This document shows, piece after piece, positions 38,160-46,404 of a DNA stretch of 64,000 bases. Source of the stretch: Saccharicrinis fermentans DSM 9555 = JCM 21142 (GTDB lineage Bacteria > Bacteroidota > Bacteroidia > Bacteroidales > Marinilabiliaceae); assembly GCF_000517085.1 (NCBI RefSeq), contig NZ_KI912107.1, forward strand, positions 4,213,980-4,277,979, read 5' to 3'. Position numbers and translations under genes: made by a program. Within the stretch, counting starts at the first letter, position 1, and every line of letters starts with the position of its first letter. Under the pieces are notes generated by a model. The model searched no databases, was not told the DNA's origin, and saw only the letters and a program-made list of their open reading frames with translations.

Positions 38160-38752
38160 CTAAAATATAAATCCAAAAGCCAATCTAAGCCCATAAACAA
38201 GCTCTGAGTTCGTTCCTTTATAGGTTTCTGTTTCGCTCGTCATATAATCAACATAGTCAAACTCCTGAAAAGTCCACGAATGCCCAATCCCAAAGGCAAA
38301 CTCAAAATTAAAATGTTTTCCCAAATTACGTCTTAATCCATACATCGGTAAAACGGAAAAAGAAGGGAATACAGTAATATTCTTAGACCTAATGGCTAAT
38401 TCTCCAATACGATATCCTAAATGAACTGCCAAATAATTACCACTATTGCCGTCTATTCTTTTCTCTTTACTAATTCGTCGATTTATGTTATAATACAATC
38501 TTGGTTCTAAGACGACATCAGGAGTTAATGCCCATTGATCTGAACCATCTATTCCTGTTCCTCCTACCCAAGCGTATGAAAAACCCAGCTCACTTCTCAA
38601 AACCAATGCTCTATTGATCCGATATTCATTATAAACAGATAAAGGATAGATACCTATTTGTATTCCAAATAAATTGTTTTCTAAATTATTTTCTTGCCCT
38701 TGGCTATTTACCACACTACAAAAAAACAAGCTATTAAGACCAATCTTTTCAT
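38160..38752 (-). CDS. small outer-membrane beta-barrel protein with frameshifted signal peptide
   Basis: The body (about 185 residues; NNLFGIQIGIYPLSVYNEYRI through ELVYGLRLAFGFIF) shows alternating strands and a C-terminal F, typical of 8-stranded outer-membrane barrels. The only good start, ATG at 38752, reads MKRLVLIACFFVVW and then stops. The barrel lies in a neighbouring frame that opens at a TTG near 38729. A run of seven T (A at 38720-38726 on +) sits between. Eight T would join them into a normal signal peptide ending in SVVNSQGQE. It is therefore off by one base: a real phase-off or decayed gene, or a base error. Confidence 0.6.
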
Positions 38753-38897
38753 TTGTAAAATACTACGTTAATCAATCATTTTGAATTTCAACCTTCCCAA
38801 TAAATAGACAACAGAGCTGTAACATAATCATTATTTTAATCATCCCAAAATAAAACAAACGACCTATATTCATAAAGTCCTATTCCGCATGCACCCA

Positions 38898-40268
38898 TTA
38901 ACAAACATCTTCTTTTGGGAACAACATAACGAACCGAGCTCCTAAACCCACTGTTGAATACACTTTTAACCACCCTCCATGCAAGCGCATAATTTGTCGG
39001 GATATACTTAATCCGATACCGCTCCCTTCATCCTTGGTAGTAAAAAAAGGAATAAAAATCTCATCCTGGATATCAGCATGAATACCGGGTCCATTATCTT
39101 TCACTTCTATTTCTACTTGCTTTTTATCGTTCAAGCGACACTTAAGCTCCAACAAGGGATGATCTTGTTTCTTCAGCGCATAGAATGCATTTTTGATCAA
39201 GTTAGCCAGCACCTGAGATATTTGATCTTTATCGGCACTTAACACTAATCCGCGGTCCTCATCGGCACAATGCAAACACATGGTCACCCCTTCTTTTTGA
39301 TGAATGATCATATGATTCTCCAAAAAGGAATACAAATCAATATTTTCCTTTTTAGGTTTAGGTAAACGCATGAGCGATCGGTAGGACTCCACAAAAGAAA
39401 TCAATCCCTTTCCTTGTTCTTGTATAACATCTAATCCGCGGATGGTTGTTTCAATGGTTTTATCAGTTACTTGTTCACGAGCAACAGGCATTCCATTTTT
39501 CGTATAGAACGAAGCAATGGATTCCGACAGTGATGTTATAGGGGCAATGGAATTCATAATTTCATGCGTCAACACCCTAATTAACTTCGTCCATGAATCC
39601 AGCTCATTTTCATCCAACTCCTTATTAATATCCTGGGCAGAAATCAACATCAGCCTTTCCTTTCCTGTTTGAAAAGCTACTGCCTTAAGCAATATTTTAA
39701 CAGCACTTTGATGTACACCCCCCTTAAAACGGACCACCTTCTGCTCCTTATGTCTTATATTGCAAACAGCACACATAAGTCCCTCATCCACTTTTTTCAA
39801 TTGCTTGGTATGGGTCAATTGATCCAGTCCCAACAATTGTCTCATTCCGCTATTGGCATCAATCACAAATCCATCTGAATTACACGTTAATATTCCTGTT
39901 CCTATATGTTCAATCAAGGCCCTAAAATACTGTTCTTGTTGCGCATTGGCCATCAAAGCATCTTGAATCTTATGATTCAATTTTGCCAATTTATAATTCA
40001 ACTGCGTAAAAACCTTACTCTTGCTATGAAAAGAATAAACCGAATTAAAATCTTCATTCAAAACTGCATCAAAGAAAAAATTAATATGCTCATGCACACG
40101 ATTTAAGTACTTCACAAAACTAACAATTGAGTAAATAAGCACTAAAAAACTCAGAATCCCCAAAACCGTATACAAACCCTGATTCACAAAACAGATAACA
40201 GCAACTACTGTCAACGCCAGAATAATGAGTATTCGAAATACCAACTGCCACCCAAAATAATTCTTCAT
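38898..40268 (-). CDS. PAS-containing sensor histidine kinase
   Basis: Two N-terminal transmembrane helices (about residues 9-30 and 34-54) are followed by a coiled linker. A PAS domain (about 115-215) contains a CAVC pair in LMCAVCNIRHKEQ. The phosphoacceptor is in LIRVLTHEIMNSIAPI (His about 236), and the ATPase has NLIKNAFYAL, VKDNGPGIH, FFTTKDEGSGIGLSISRQI. This is the NtrY-like kinase type common in Bacteroidota. Its start overlaps the stop of the response regulator gene by 4 bp, so the two are co-translated as a pair. Confidence 0.9.
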   Translation of the reverse strand: MKNYFGWQLVFRILIILALTVVAVICFVNQGLYTVLGILSFLVLIYSIVSFVKYLNRVHEHINFFFDAVLNEDFNSVYSFHSKSKVFTQLNYKLAKLNHKIQDALMANAQQEQYFRALIEHIGTGILTCNSDGFVIDANSGMRQLLGLDQLTHTKQLKKVDEGLMCAVCNIRHKEQKVVRFKGGVHQSAVKILLKAVAFQTGKERLMLISAQDINKELDENELDSWTKLIRVLTHEIMNSIAPITSLSESIASFYTKNGMPVAREQVTDKTIETTIRGLDVIQEQGKGLISFVESYRSLMRLPKPKKENIDLYSFLENHMIIHQKEGVTMCLHCADEDRGLVLSADKDQISQVLANLIKNAFYALKKQDHPLLELKCRLNDKKQVEIEVKDNGPGIHADIQDEIFIPFFTTKDEGSGIGLSISRQIMRLHGGWLKVYSTVGLGARFVMLFPKEDVC

Positions 40269-41629
40269 GACAAACCGTATTTTTTTATTTTTTTATAAAG
40301 GGTCTGACGTGTAATTCCCAGTTCCTGTGCTGCCGCAGAAATATTACCAGGATGTGTATCTAAGGCCTTAGCCACTAGTCGTTGTTCCATTACTTCAATA
40401 TTTAAAGACCTAGAATCCATCGGATCACCAGCCAGAGGACGCAAATAAAAGTCATCGGGTTTTAACACATGACGATCACTTAAAATAATGGCCTTTTCAA
40501 TACAGTGCTCCAACTCACGGATATTGCCAGGCCATTGATATTTCAATAGTTTATCTTGCGCCTGTCTGTTTAAGCGGGGCATTATTTTATCATATTTATA
40601 CGCATATTTTTTCAGAAAGAAATCGGCCAAAACCAAAATATCATTTCCTCGTGCACGCAAAGGAGGAACTTCGATATGTATGGTATTAATGCGATAAAGC
40701 AAATCCTCACGAAACAACTCGTCTGCCACCATTTGTGAAAGATTCTTATTGGTGGCACATACCAACCTTATGTCAATAGAAACCGATTCATTGGATCCAA
40801 TACGCGTTAGCTCTCGGCTTTGCAACACCGACAAAAGCTTGGCCTGCAAATGAATGGGCAAATTACCTATCTCATCCAGAAATAAAGTACCATGATTCGC
40901 CACTTCAAACTTTCCACAACGTGCCTCCCTCGCATCCGTAAAAGCACCCTTCACATGACCAAAAAGTTCACTTTCAAAAAGCGTTTCTGTAATAGCTCCC
41001 ATATCCACCGAAACCATCATCTCATTATTTCGTTTTGACAAACGATGAATCTCACGTGCAACCAGCTCTTTTCCTGTTCCATTTTCGCCGGTAATAAGTA
41101 CATTGGTATCGGTTCGTGCAACCTTCTGCACCATTTTTAGAACATACATCAACTCAGGCGACGAACCAATCATAAATTTTTCATTCGTATTCATCTCCCG
41201 CTTTAACTCCCTTTCCTTTTGCTTAAGATGATTCACCTCATGACGAGAAAAACTCAATTGGATGGCTGATTGAATGGTAGCCAATAGCTTGGCATTTTTC
41301 CAGGGTTTTAAAACAAAATCAGTTGCACCATTTTTAAGGGCTTTCACTGCCAGTTCCACATCCCCATAGGCAGTAATCAGAACCACCGAACAAGCCGGTG
41401 ACTGATCTTTTATTTCTCGCAACCAAAATAAACCTTCGTTACCTGTATTGGCTCCTGTCTTAAAATTCATATCCAACAAAACCACTTGATAATCGTGTTT
41501 TTGCAACTCCGATATCAACTGATTAGGCGAAGAAAGACATTTTACATAATCATACTGAGCAGACAACAAAATATCCAAGGCACTTAATATACTTTTGTTA
41601 TCATCAACAATTAATATATTTCCCTTCAT
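40265..41629 (-). CDS. sigma-54-dependent response regulator (NtrC family)
   Basis: The order is: receiver domain (NILIVDDNKSI, phosphoacceptor Asp in VVLLDMNF at about 54), AAA+ sigma-54 activator domain (Walker A GENGTGKELVA, GAFTDA loop that contacts sigma-54, Walker B FLDEIGN), and Fis-type helix-turn-helix at the C-terminus (ISAAAQELGITRQTLYKK). I choose the ATG at 41629 (MKGNILIVDD); the 17-codon upstream extension is not receiver-like. It is divergent from the efflux operon, which it most likely activates. Confidence 0.93.
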   Translation of the reverse strand: MKGNILIVDDNKSILSALDILLSAQYDYVKCLSSPNQLISELQKHDYQVVLLDMNFKTGANTGNEGLFWLREIKDQSPACSVVLITAYGDVELAVKALKNGATDFVLKPWKNAKLLATIQSAIQLSFSRHEVNHLKQKERELKREMNTNEKFMIGSSPELMYVLKMVQKVARTDTNVLITGENGTGKELVAREIHRLSKRNNEMMVSVDMGAITETLFESELFGHVKGAFTDAREARCGKFEVANHGTLFLDEIGNLPIHLQAKLLSVLQSRELTRIGSNESVSIDIRLVCATNKNLSQMVADELFREDLLYRINTIHIEVPPLRARGNDILVLADFFLKKYAYKYDKIMPRLNRQAQDKLLKYQWPGNIRELEHCIEKAIILSDRHVLKPDDFYLRPLAGDPMDSRSLNIEVMEQRLVAKALDTHPGNISAAAQELGITRQTLYKKIKKYGLS

Positions 41630-41777
41630 CTCGTTAAAAAATTTATTCCCAAATGTATAGCAAGCCCCTCGTATAGACAAATGACTGTAATTTATTTTTA
41701 CACTCGTTTGTAAAATAAATTAACACACCCTTTTTCTTAAATTTCCTATAACGCTCACATATAGCCACTTATAAATT

Positions 41778-41792
41778 TGGCATCACTTTGGT
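41778..41792 (+). promoter_or_regulatory. possible sigma-54 (-24/-12) promoter of the efflux operon
   Basis: TGGCATCACTTTGGT keeps the -24 TGGCA and places G-T where -12 expects G-C at the correct GG-N10 spacing. It lies 84 nt before the adaptor gene and opposite the divergent sigma-54 regulator gene. The imperfect -12 keeps confidence moderate. Confidence 0.45.
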
Positions 41793-41799
41793 TTATCAG

Positions 41800-41857
41800 C
41801 TAACCTGAATTATTCATGAATGTTGGTAACAGCAGATTTATGAATAGCACAGGTTAG
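41800..41857 (+). promoter_or_regulatory. long hairpin / dyad in the efflux operon leader
   Basis: CTAACCTG pairs with CAGGTTAG (8 bp) and TATTCAT pairs with ATGAATA (7 bp), separated by a symmetrical 3x3 internal loop and closed by a loop of about 22 nt. It lies just downstream of the candidate -24/-12 promoter and ends 19 nt before the ATG. It could be an RNA leader structure or an activator-binding dyad. Confidence 0.55.
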
Positions 41858-41876
41858 AAATAAAAATGATCAATGG

Positions 41877-43133
41877 ATGTCAATGGATAAGATTATAGAA
41901 AAGAAAAAAGGCCTAAAAAAGAAACACATCCTCTGGGGCATAGGAGCTCTCCTGTTTGCAACATTAATGGCACAAATAGTATTGAACAGTGGTGAAACCA
42001 TATATAAAACCGAAAAAGACAAGTTGACCATTAGTACAGTCACCCACGGACTATTTAATGATTATATCACAATCATAGGACAAGTAGAACCAATCTCCAC
42101 CATATATCTGGATGCCGAAGAAGGTGGAAAGGTAGTAGAAATATTTATAGAAGAAGGTGAAATGGTAAAAAAAGGAGATATAATACTTCAACTTAAAAAT
42201 ACCGATTTAAACACTTCCATCATGAATAGTGAATCACAATTGGCCTATCATGCCAACGAAATGCGCAACACACAAATTCTAATGGAGCAACAACTGCTTA
42301 CCAACAAACAGCAAAAACTGCAATACGACTTAAAAGTGATTCAGACCCAAAGGCACTATACACAATATAAACAATTTTTTAAAGATGATCTGATTGCCCG
42401 AAATGACTTTTTAGAGGCGAAAGAAAATTACGAGTTGGCATTAAAAGAACAAGAATTAGCATATCAAAAAATGATTCAGGACTCCATTTTCATGTCACTT
42501 CAGAAGGAACAAATGGATGTGAGTTTAAATAATATCCAACGCAGTCTGCAAATGGCACATGAAAGACTAGATAACTTACACGTAAAAGCGCCTGTGGATG
42601 GCCAGCTAGGTTTGCTGGATGCAGAAATTGGCCAATCCATTAAACGGGGACAAAGTCTGGGTCTTGTACATGTACTCACCGATTATAAGATAAATGCCCA
42701 AATTGACGAGCATTATATCGACCGTGTAAAACGCAAACTCAACGCTTCCTTTCAAAGAAATAATGAACATTATGGTTTAAGTATAAAAAAAGTATATCCC
42801 GAGGTAAGAAATGGTCAATTTAAAGTAGACTTCATTTTCAAGCAACAACGCCCCAACAACATTCGAACAGGCCAGACCTACCATATCAAATTAGAATTGG
42901 GACAGCCCACACAGAGCATTATAGTTCCCCGAGGCGGATTTTTTCAAAGCACTGGCGGACAATGGGTTTTTGTACTTAACAAAAATGAAACAGAAGCAGT
43001 AAAACGCAACATCAAGATTGGCAAACAAAACCCCGCCTATTACGAAGTATTAGAAGGTTTAAAAGATGGTGAAAAGGTAATTACCTCGAGCTACGAATTA
43101 TTCGGAGACAATGACAAAATAGACTTACAATAA
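41877..43133 (+). CDS. HlyD/MacA-family periplasmic adaptor of an ABC efflux system
   Basis: An N-terminal membrane anchor (HILWGIGALLFATLMAQIVL) is followed by the lipoyl-like half YLDAEEGGKVVEIFIEEGEMVKKG-type motif, which I cite at residues 79-102. Then come a long coiled-coil hairpin (about 115-225), the second lipoyl half (VKAPVDGQLGLLDAEIGQ), a beta-barrel and the membrane-proximal domain. This is the MacA fold that bridges an inner-membrane ABC transporter to an outer-membrane exit duct. It is the first gene of a five-gene operon. No TolC-like gene is in the operon. Confidence 0.88.
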   Translation: MSMDKIIEKKKGLKKKHILWGIGALLFATLMAQIVLNSGETIYKTEKDKLTISTVTHGLFNDYITIIGQVEPISTIYLDAEEGGKVVEIFIEEGEMVKKGDIILQLKNTDLNTSIMNSESQLAYHANEMRNTQILMEQQLLTNKQQKLQYDLKVIQTQRHYTQYKQFFKDDLIARNDFLEAKENYELALKEQELAYQKMIQDSIFMSLQKEQMDVSLNNIQRSLQMAHERLDNLHVKAPVDGQLGLLDAEIGQSIKRGQSLGLVHVLTDYKINAQIDEHYIDRVKRKLNASFQRNNEHYGLSIKKVYPEVRNGQFKVDFIFKQQRPNNIRTGQTYHIKLELGQPTQSIIVPRGGFFQSTGGQWVFVLNKNETEAVKRNIKIGKQNPAYYEVLEGLKDGEKVITSSYELFGDNDKIDLQ

Positions 43134-43203
43134 AGTAAAACACAATAAAAAAAGCGACTATGCACGCTTGCAAATTATTATCTTGTTAACCAAAAACAAA
43201 AAA

Positions 43204-43905
43204 ATGATAAAAATAGAAAAGCTAAAGAAAATATTCCGCACCGAAGAAATTGAAACTAGTGCGCTGAACAATGTGAATATCCATATTAACAAGGGTGAAT
43301 TTGTGGCCATTATGGGTCCTTCGGGCTGTGGTAAGTCTACACTCCTAAATGTGATAGGACTGTTAGACAACCCAACAGAAGGAAAATACTTATTTGACGG
43401 AGAAGAAGTAGGGCAATTAAAAGAACGGAACCGCACCAAACTCCGCAAAGGAAACATTGGTTTTGTATTTCAAAGCTTTAACCTAATTGATGAACTCAAT
43501 GTGTTTGAAAATGTAGAATTACCGTTGATCTACCTAAAATACAAAGCCAAAGAACGCAAAGAAATGGTAGAAGAAGTACTACATCGAATGAAGATAGGAC
43601 ACCGTCGCAAGCATTTTCCACAACAGCTTTCTGGAGGACAGCAACAACGTGTGGCCATCGCTCGTGCGGTAATCGCCAACCCAAAACTAATATTGGCTGA
43701 TGAACCCACAGGTAATCTGGATTCAAAAAACGGACAAGAAGTGATGAAACTACTCACCGAATTAAATCGCGAAGGAACCACCATAGTAATGGTAACTCAC
43801 TCCATGCGCGATGCAGACTATGCTCACCGGGTAGTCAACCTATTCGACGGACAAGTGATAACCGAAGAAATGAAAAAAGAAATTGGAGACATCGCCTTGA
43901 TGTAA
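43204..43905 (+). CDS. ABC transporter ATPase, MacB/LolD type
   Basis: Motifs are complete: Walker [11 protein letters not shown]-loop FVFQSFNLI, signature [14 protein letters not shown], Walker [14 protein letters not shown] and the switch histidine in VMVTHS. ATPases of this subfamily work with FtsX-like permeases in mechanotransmission-type export. The ATG at 43204 ([11 protein letters not shown]) is preferred over a TTG at 43168. It powers the two permeases encoded next. Confidence 0.93.
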   Translation: MIKIEKLKKIFRTEEIETSALNNVNIHINKGEFVAIMGPSGCGKSTLLNVIGLLDNPTEGKYLFDGEEVGQLKERNRTKLRKGNIGFVFQSFNLIDELNVFENVELPLIYLKYKAKERKEMVEEVLHRMKIGHRRKHFPQQLSGGQQQRVAIARAVIANPKLILADEPTGNLDSKNGQEVMKLLTELNREGTTIVMVTHSMRDADYAHRVVNLFDGQVITEEMKKEIGDIALM

Positions 43906-44000
43906 ATGGCTCCAACATTCTCAATGTCATTCAAAAAAATCAATTTACAAACATCCTTCACATGGTTACCAGTACGAAAAACACTTACTAAACAAACAGA

Positions 44001-46343
44001 ATGACTATTTTTAAACAATACCTACGAAATTTCTGGAGATATAAACAAACGAGTATTTGTAGTATCGGAAGTTTAAGTATCGCCATGGCCACCACACTGA
44101 TCATTGGCTGGTGGAGCTTACATGAGTTCAGTGTCGATCAATTTAACCAAGACAAAGACTCCATATATCGCATTTGTCGAGCCGGATACATAAATAATGA
44201 GTCTATTAAAATAGGCTCTTGTTACGGAAAAGAAGCAGCAGCGTTTAAACAAAAATTTGCAGAAATACAAGAAGTAGTCAGGGTAGTCAATCAATTTGAG
44301 GCTAAGTTACAAGTAAACCAAATAAAAGGCAAAGATGTTGTATTTGCTGTTGATTCAAATTTCTTTCATTTTTTTACGTACGATTTAATAAGAGGCGATA
44401 AAAACACCTGTTTGTCGTCTCCTTCATCCATAGTAATTTCAGAGAAAGCACAAAAAAAATACTTCCCAAATGGGAATTGTATGGGCGAGATAATCACCTA
44501 TGAAGGAAAAACTTGGACGGTTACGGCTATTATGAAAAATGTGCCTACCAACTCCCATTTGCAGTTTGATCTTCTGGTACCCATTACCGGAATACCGAGG
44601 ATCAACCAAGAACAATGGGGAGGCAATGATATTTACAAGACCTATATAAAACTAGCACCCAACACCTCTATACCCTTACTCGAAAAAAATATGTTAAAGG
44701 TACTTCATCAGGCAATACCTCCTTTTAGAGAAATACCCATTGAATATAAGCTACAGGCCCTCACCGATATCTATTTCGACACCCAATATTTTAGGTTTGA
44801 TTCAGTAAAAAAAGGTGATAAACGATTTTCATTTATTTTGTCGTTTATGGCCTTGGCCATTTTATGCATTGCATGTATCAATTTTACCAACTTATATATA
44901 TCCACTTCATTCCTTCGCGCCAAGTCCATTGCCATCAAAAAAAGCAATGGAGCCACTCAAGTGCAATTGATTTTTGAATTTTTCAGCGAAACTTCTTTGT
45001 ACGTACTATTATCGTTAGTGATAGGCTTACTCTTAGCCATTAACCTTTTACCAGTATTTAACCAACTGGTGAATTCACAAGTAAGCTTCCATCTCCTGAG
45101 TCCAAAGCTCTATGTGTTTTTAGGCCTTATAGGCCTCATAACCATGCTACTTGCAGGTGCATTTCCGGCATTTTCACTTTCAAAACTCAATATAGTGAAC
45201 ACATTAAAGGGCAAAAGCGCCAACAAAGTATTCTCTGGCTTTCAAAAAAGCTTAGTGATCATACAATTTGCCGCCTCCATCGTACTGTTAATAACGATGA
45301 TAACCATTAAAAAACAAGTATACTTCATGCAGCACACAAGCCTGGGTTTTGATCATAATAACATCATCTACTTAAGCACTGCTCAAGATATTTCTAGTCA
45401 TTACCAATCATTCAAGCAGAAATTAGAAAAAAGCCCCTATATAGCACAAGTAAGTTCCAAAAGCTGTTTGCCAAACGAATGGAAAACAGGAAGTGCAGTA
45501 TCAGTTCCCGGCTCTTCAAAGGATCCATATATAATGGAGATTTGTAAAATTAAGGCTAACTATTGGGATGTATTGAAGTTTAAAATAATTCAAGGAGAAG
45601 ATATAAGCAGGCACGACGAAGGCAAGAATTATGTGTGGATAAACGAGAGTGCCGCTCAAGTATTGATGCTTGACGAACCCATCGGTAAAAGCATTACTGT
45701 GTATGATGAACCCATGATCATTAAAGGCGTTCTGGCCAATGCAAAAACCAAATCATTGCACAGCAAAACAGATCCTCAGATTTACATACCCACAGACACA
45801 GTAAAATCATCCTACCCTATACTAATTAAAACAACAGGTAATACACCCAAAGCCCTTAAAGCCCTGAAAAAACAATGGTTGACATATAATCCAAACCTTG
45901 ATTTTGAATATCATTTCTTGGATCAGACCTACTATCAGCTATATGAGCACGAGATAAAATCAGGACAAATGGTCACATGGGGAATGATGATTGCCCTATT
46001 GATCACCAGCACAGGCTTAGTGGCCTTAACGCATTACACCACACAACGCAGAACCAAAGAAATAGGCATACGTAAAGCCAATGGAGCTAAAATACATGAA
46101 CTTGTTTGGATGCTGATAAAAAGCACCTTGCAATGGGTGATCATAGGCTTTATCATAGCTCTTCCCATCGGTTATTATATCGCCCATGATTGGCTCCAAA
46201 ACTTTGCCTATACAACCCCACTAAGCTGGTGGGTATTTGCCTTGGCCGGAGTCATCACCTTAGCCATAGCTCTACTCACGGTTAGTTGGCAGAGCTGGCG
46301 TGCAGCCACAAAAAATCCGGTGGAAGCATTGAGGTATGAGTGA
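44001..46343 (+). CDS. ABC transporter permease, FtsX/MacB family (first of two)
   Basis: The 780-aa permease has an N-terminal helix (SICSIGSLSIAMATTLIIGWW), a periplasmic MacB-type domain, then FtsX helices. The ordered repeat seems duplicated, with a second periplasmic domain and three C-terminal helices. It ends with SWQSWRAATKNPVEALRYE, the conserved FtsX-type tail. It is paralogous to the next gene, and the last 110 bp or so are nearly identical between the two. It starts 95 bp after the ATPase gene. Confidence 0.9.
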   Translation: MTIFKQYLRNFWRYKQTSICSIGSLSIAMATTLIIGWWSLHEFSVDQFNQDKDSIYRICRAGYINNESIKIGSCYGKEAAAFKQKFAEIQEVVRVVNQFEAKLQVNQIKGKDVVFAVDSNFFHFFTYDLIRGDKNTCLSSPSSIVISEKAQKKYFPNGNCMGEIITYEGKTWTVTAIMKNVPTNSHLQFDLLVPITGIPRINQEQWGGNDIYKTYIKLAPNTSIPLLEKNMLKVLHQAIPPFREIPIEYKLQALTDIYFDTQYFRFDSVKKGDKRFSFILSFMALAILCIACINFTNLYISTSFLRAKSIAIKKSNGATQVQLIFEFFSETSLYVLLSLVIGLLLAINLLPVFNQLVNSQVSFHLLSPKLYVFLGLIGLITMLLAGAFPAFSLSKLNIVNTLKGKSANKVFSGFQKSLVIIQFAASIVLLITMITIKKQVYFMQHTSLGFDHNNIIYLSTAQDISSHYQSFKQKLEKSPYIAQVSSKSCLPNEWKTGSAVSVPGSSKDPYIMEICKIKANYWDVLKFKIIQGEDISRHDEGKNYVWINESAAQVLMLDEPIGKSITVYDEPMIIKGVLANAKTKSLHSKTDPQIYIPTDTVKSSYPILIKTTGNTPKALKALKKQWLTYNPNLDFEYHFLDQTYYQLYEHEIKSGQMVTWGMMIALLITSTGLVALTHYTTQRRTKEIGIRKANGAKIHELVWMLIKSTLQWVIIGFIIALPIGYYIAHDWLQNFAYTTPLSWWVFALAGVITLAIALLTVSWQSWRAATKNPVEALRYE

Positions 46344-46404
46344 TATAATTAACAAAATGAAAAACGATTACACAGCACAGGACTAAAATAAATAAACAAA
46401 ACTA

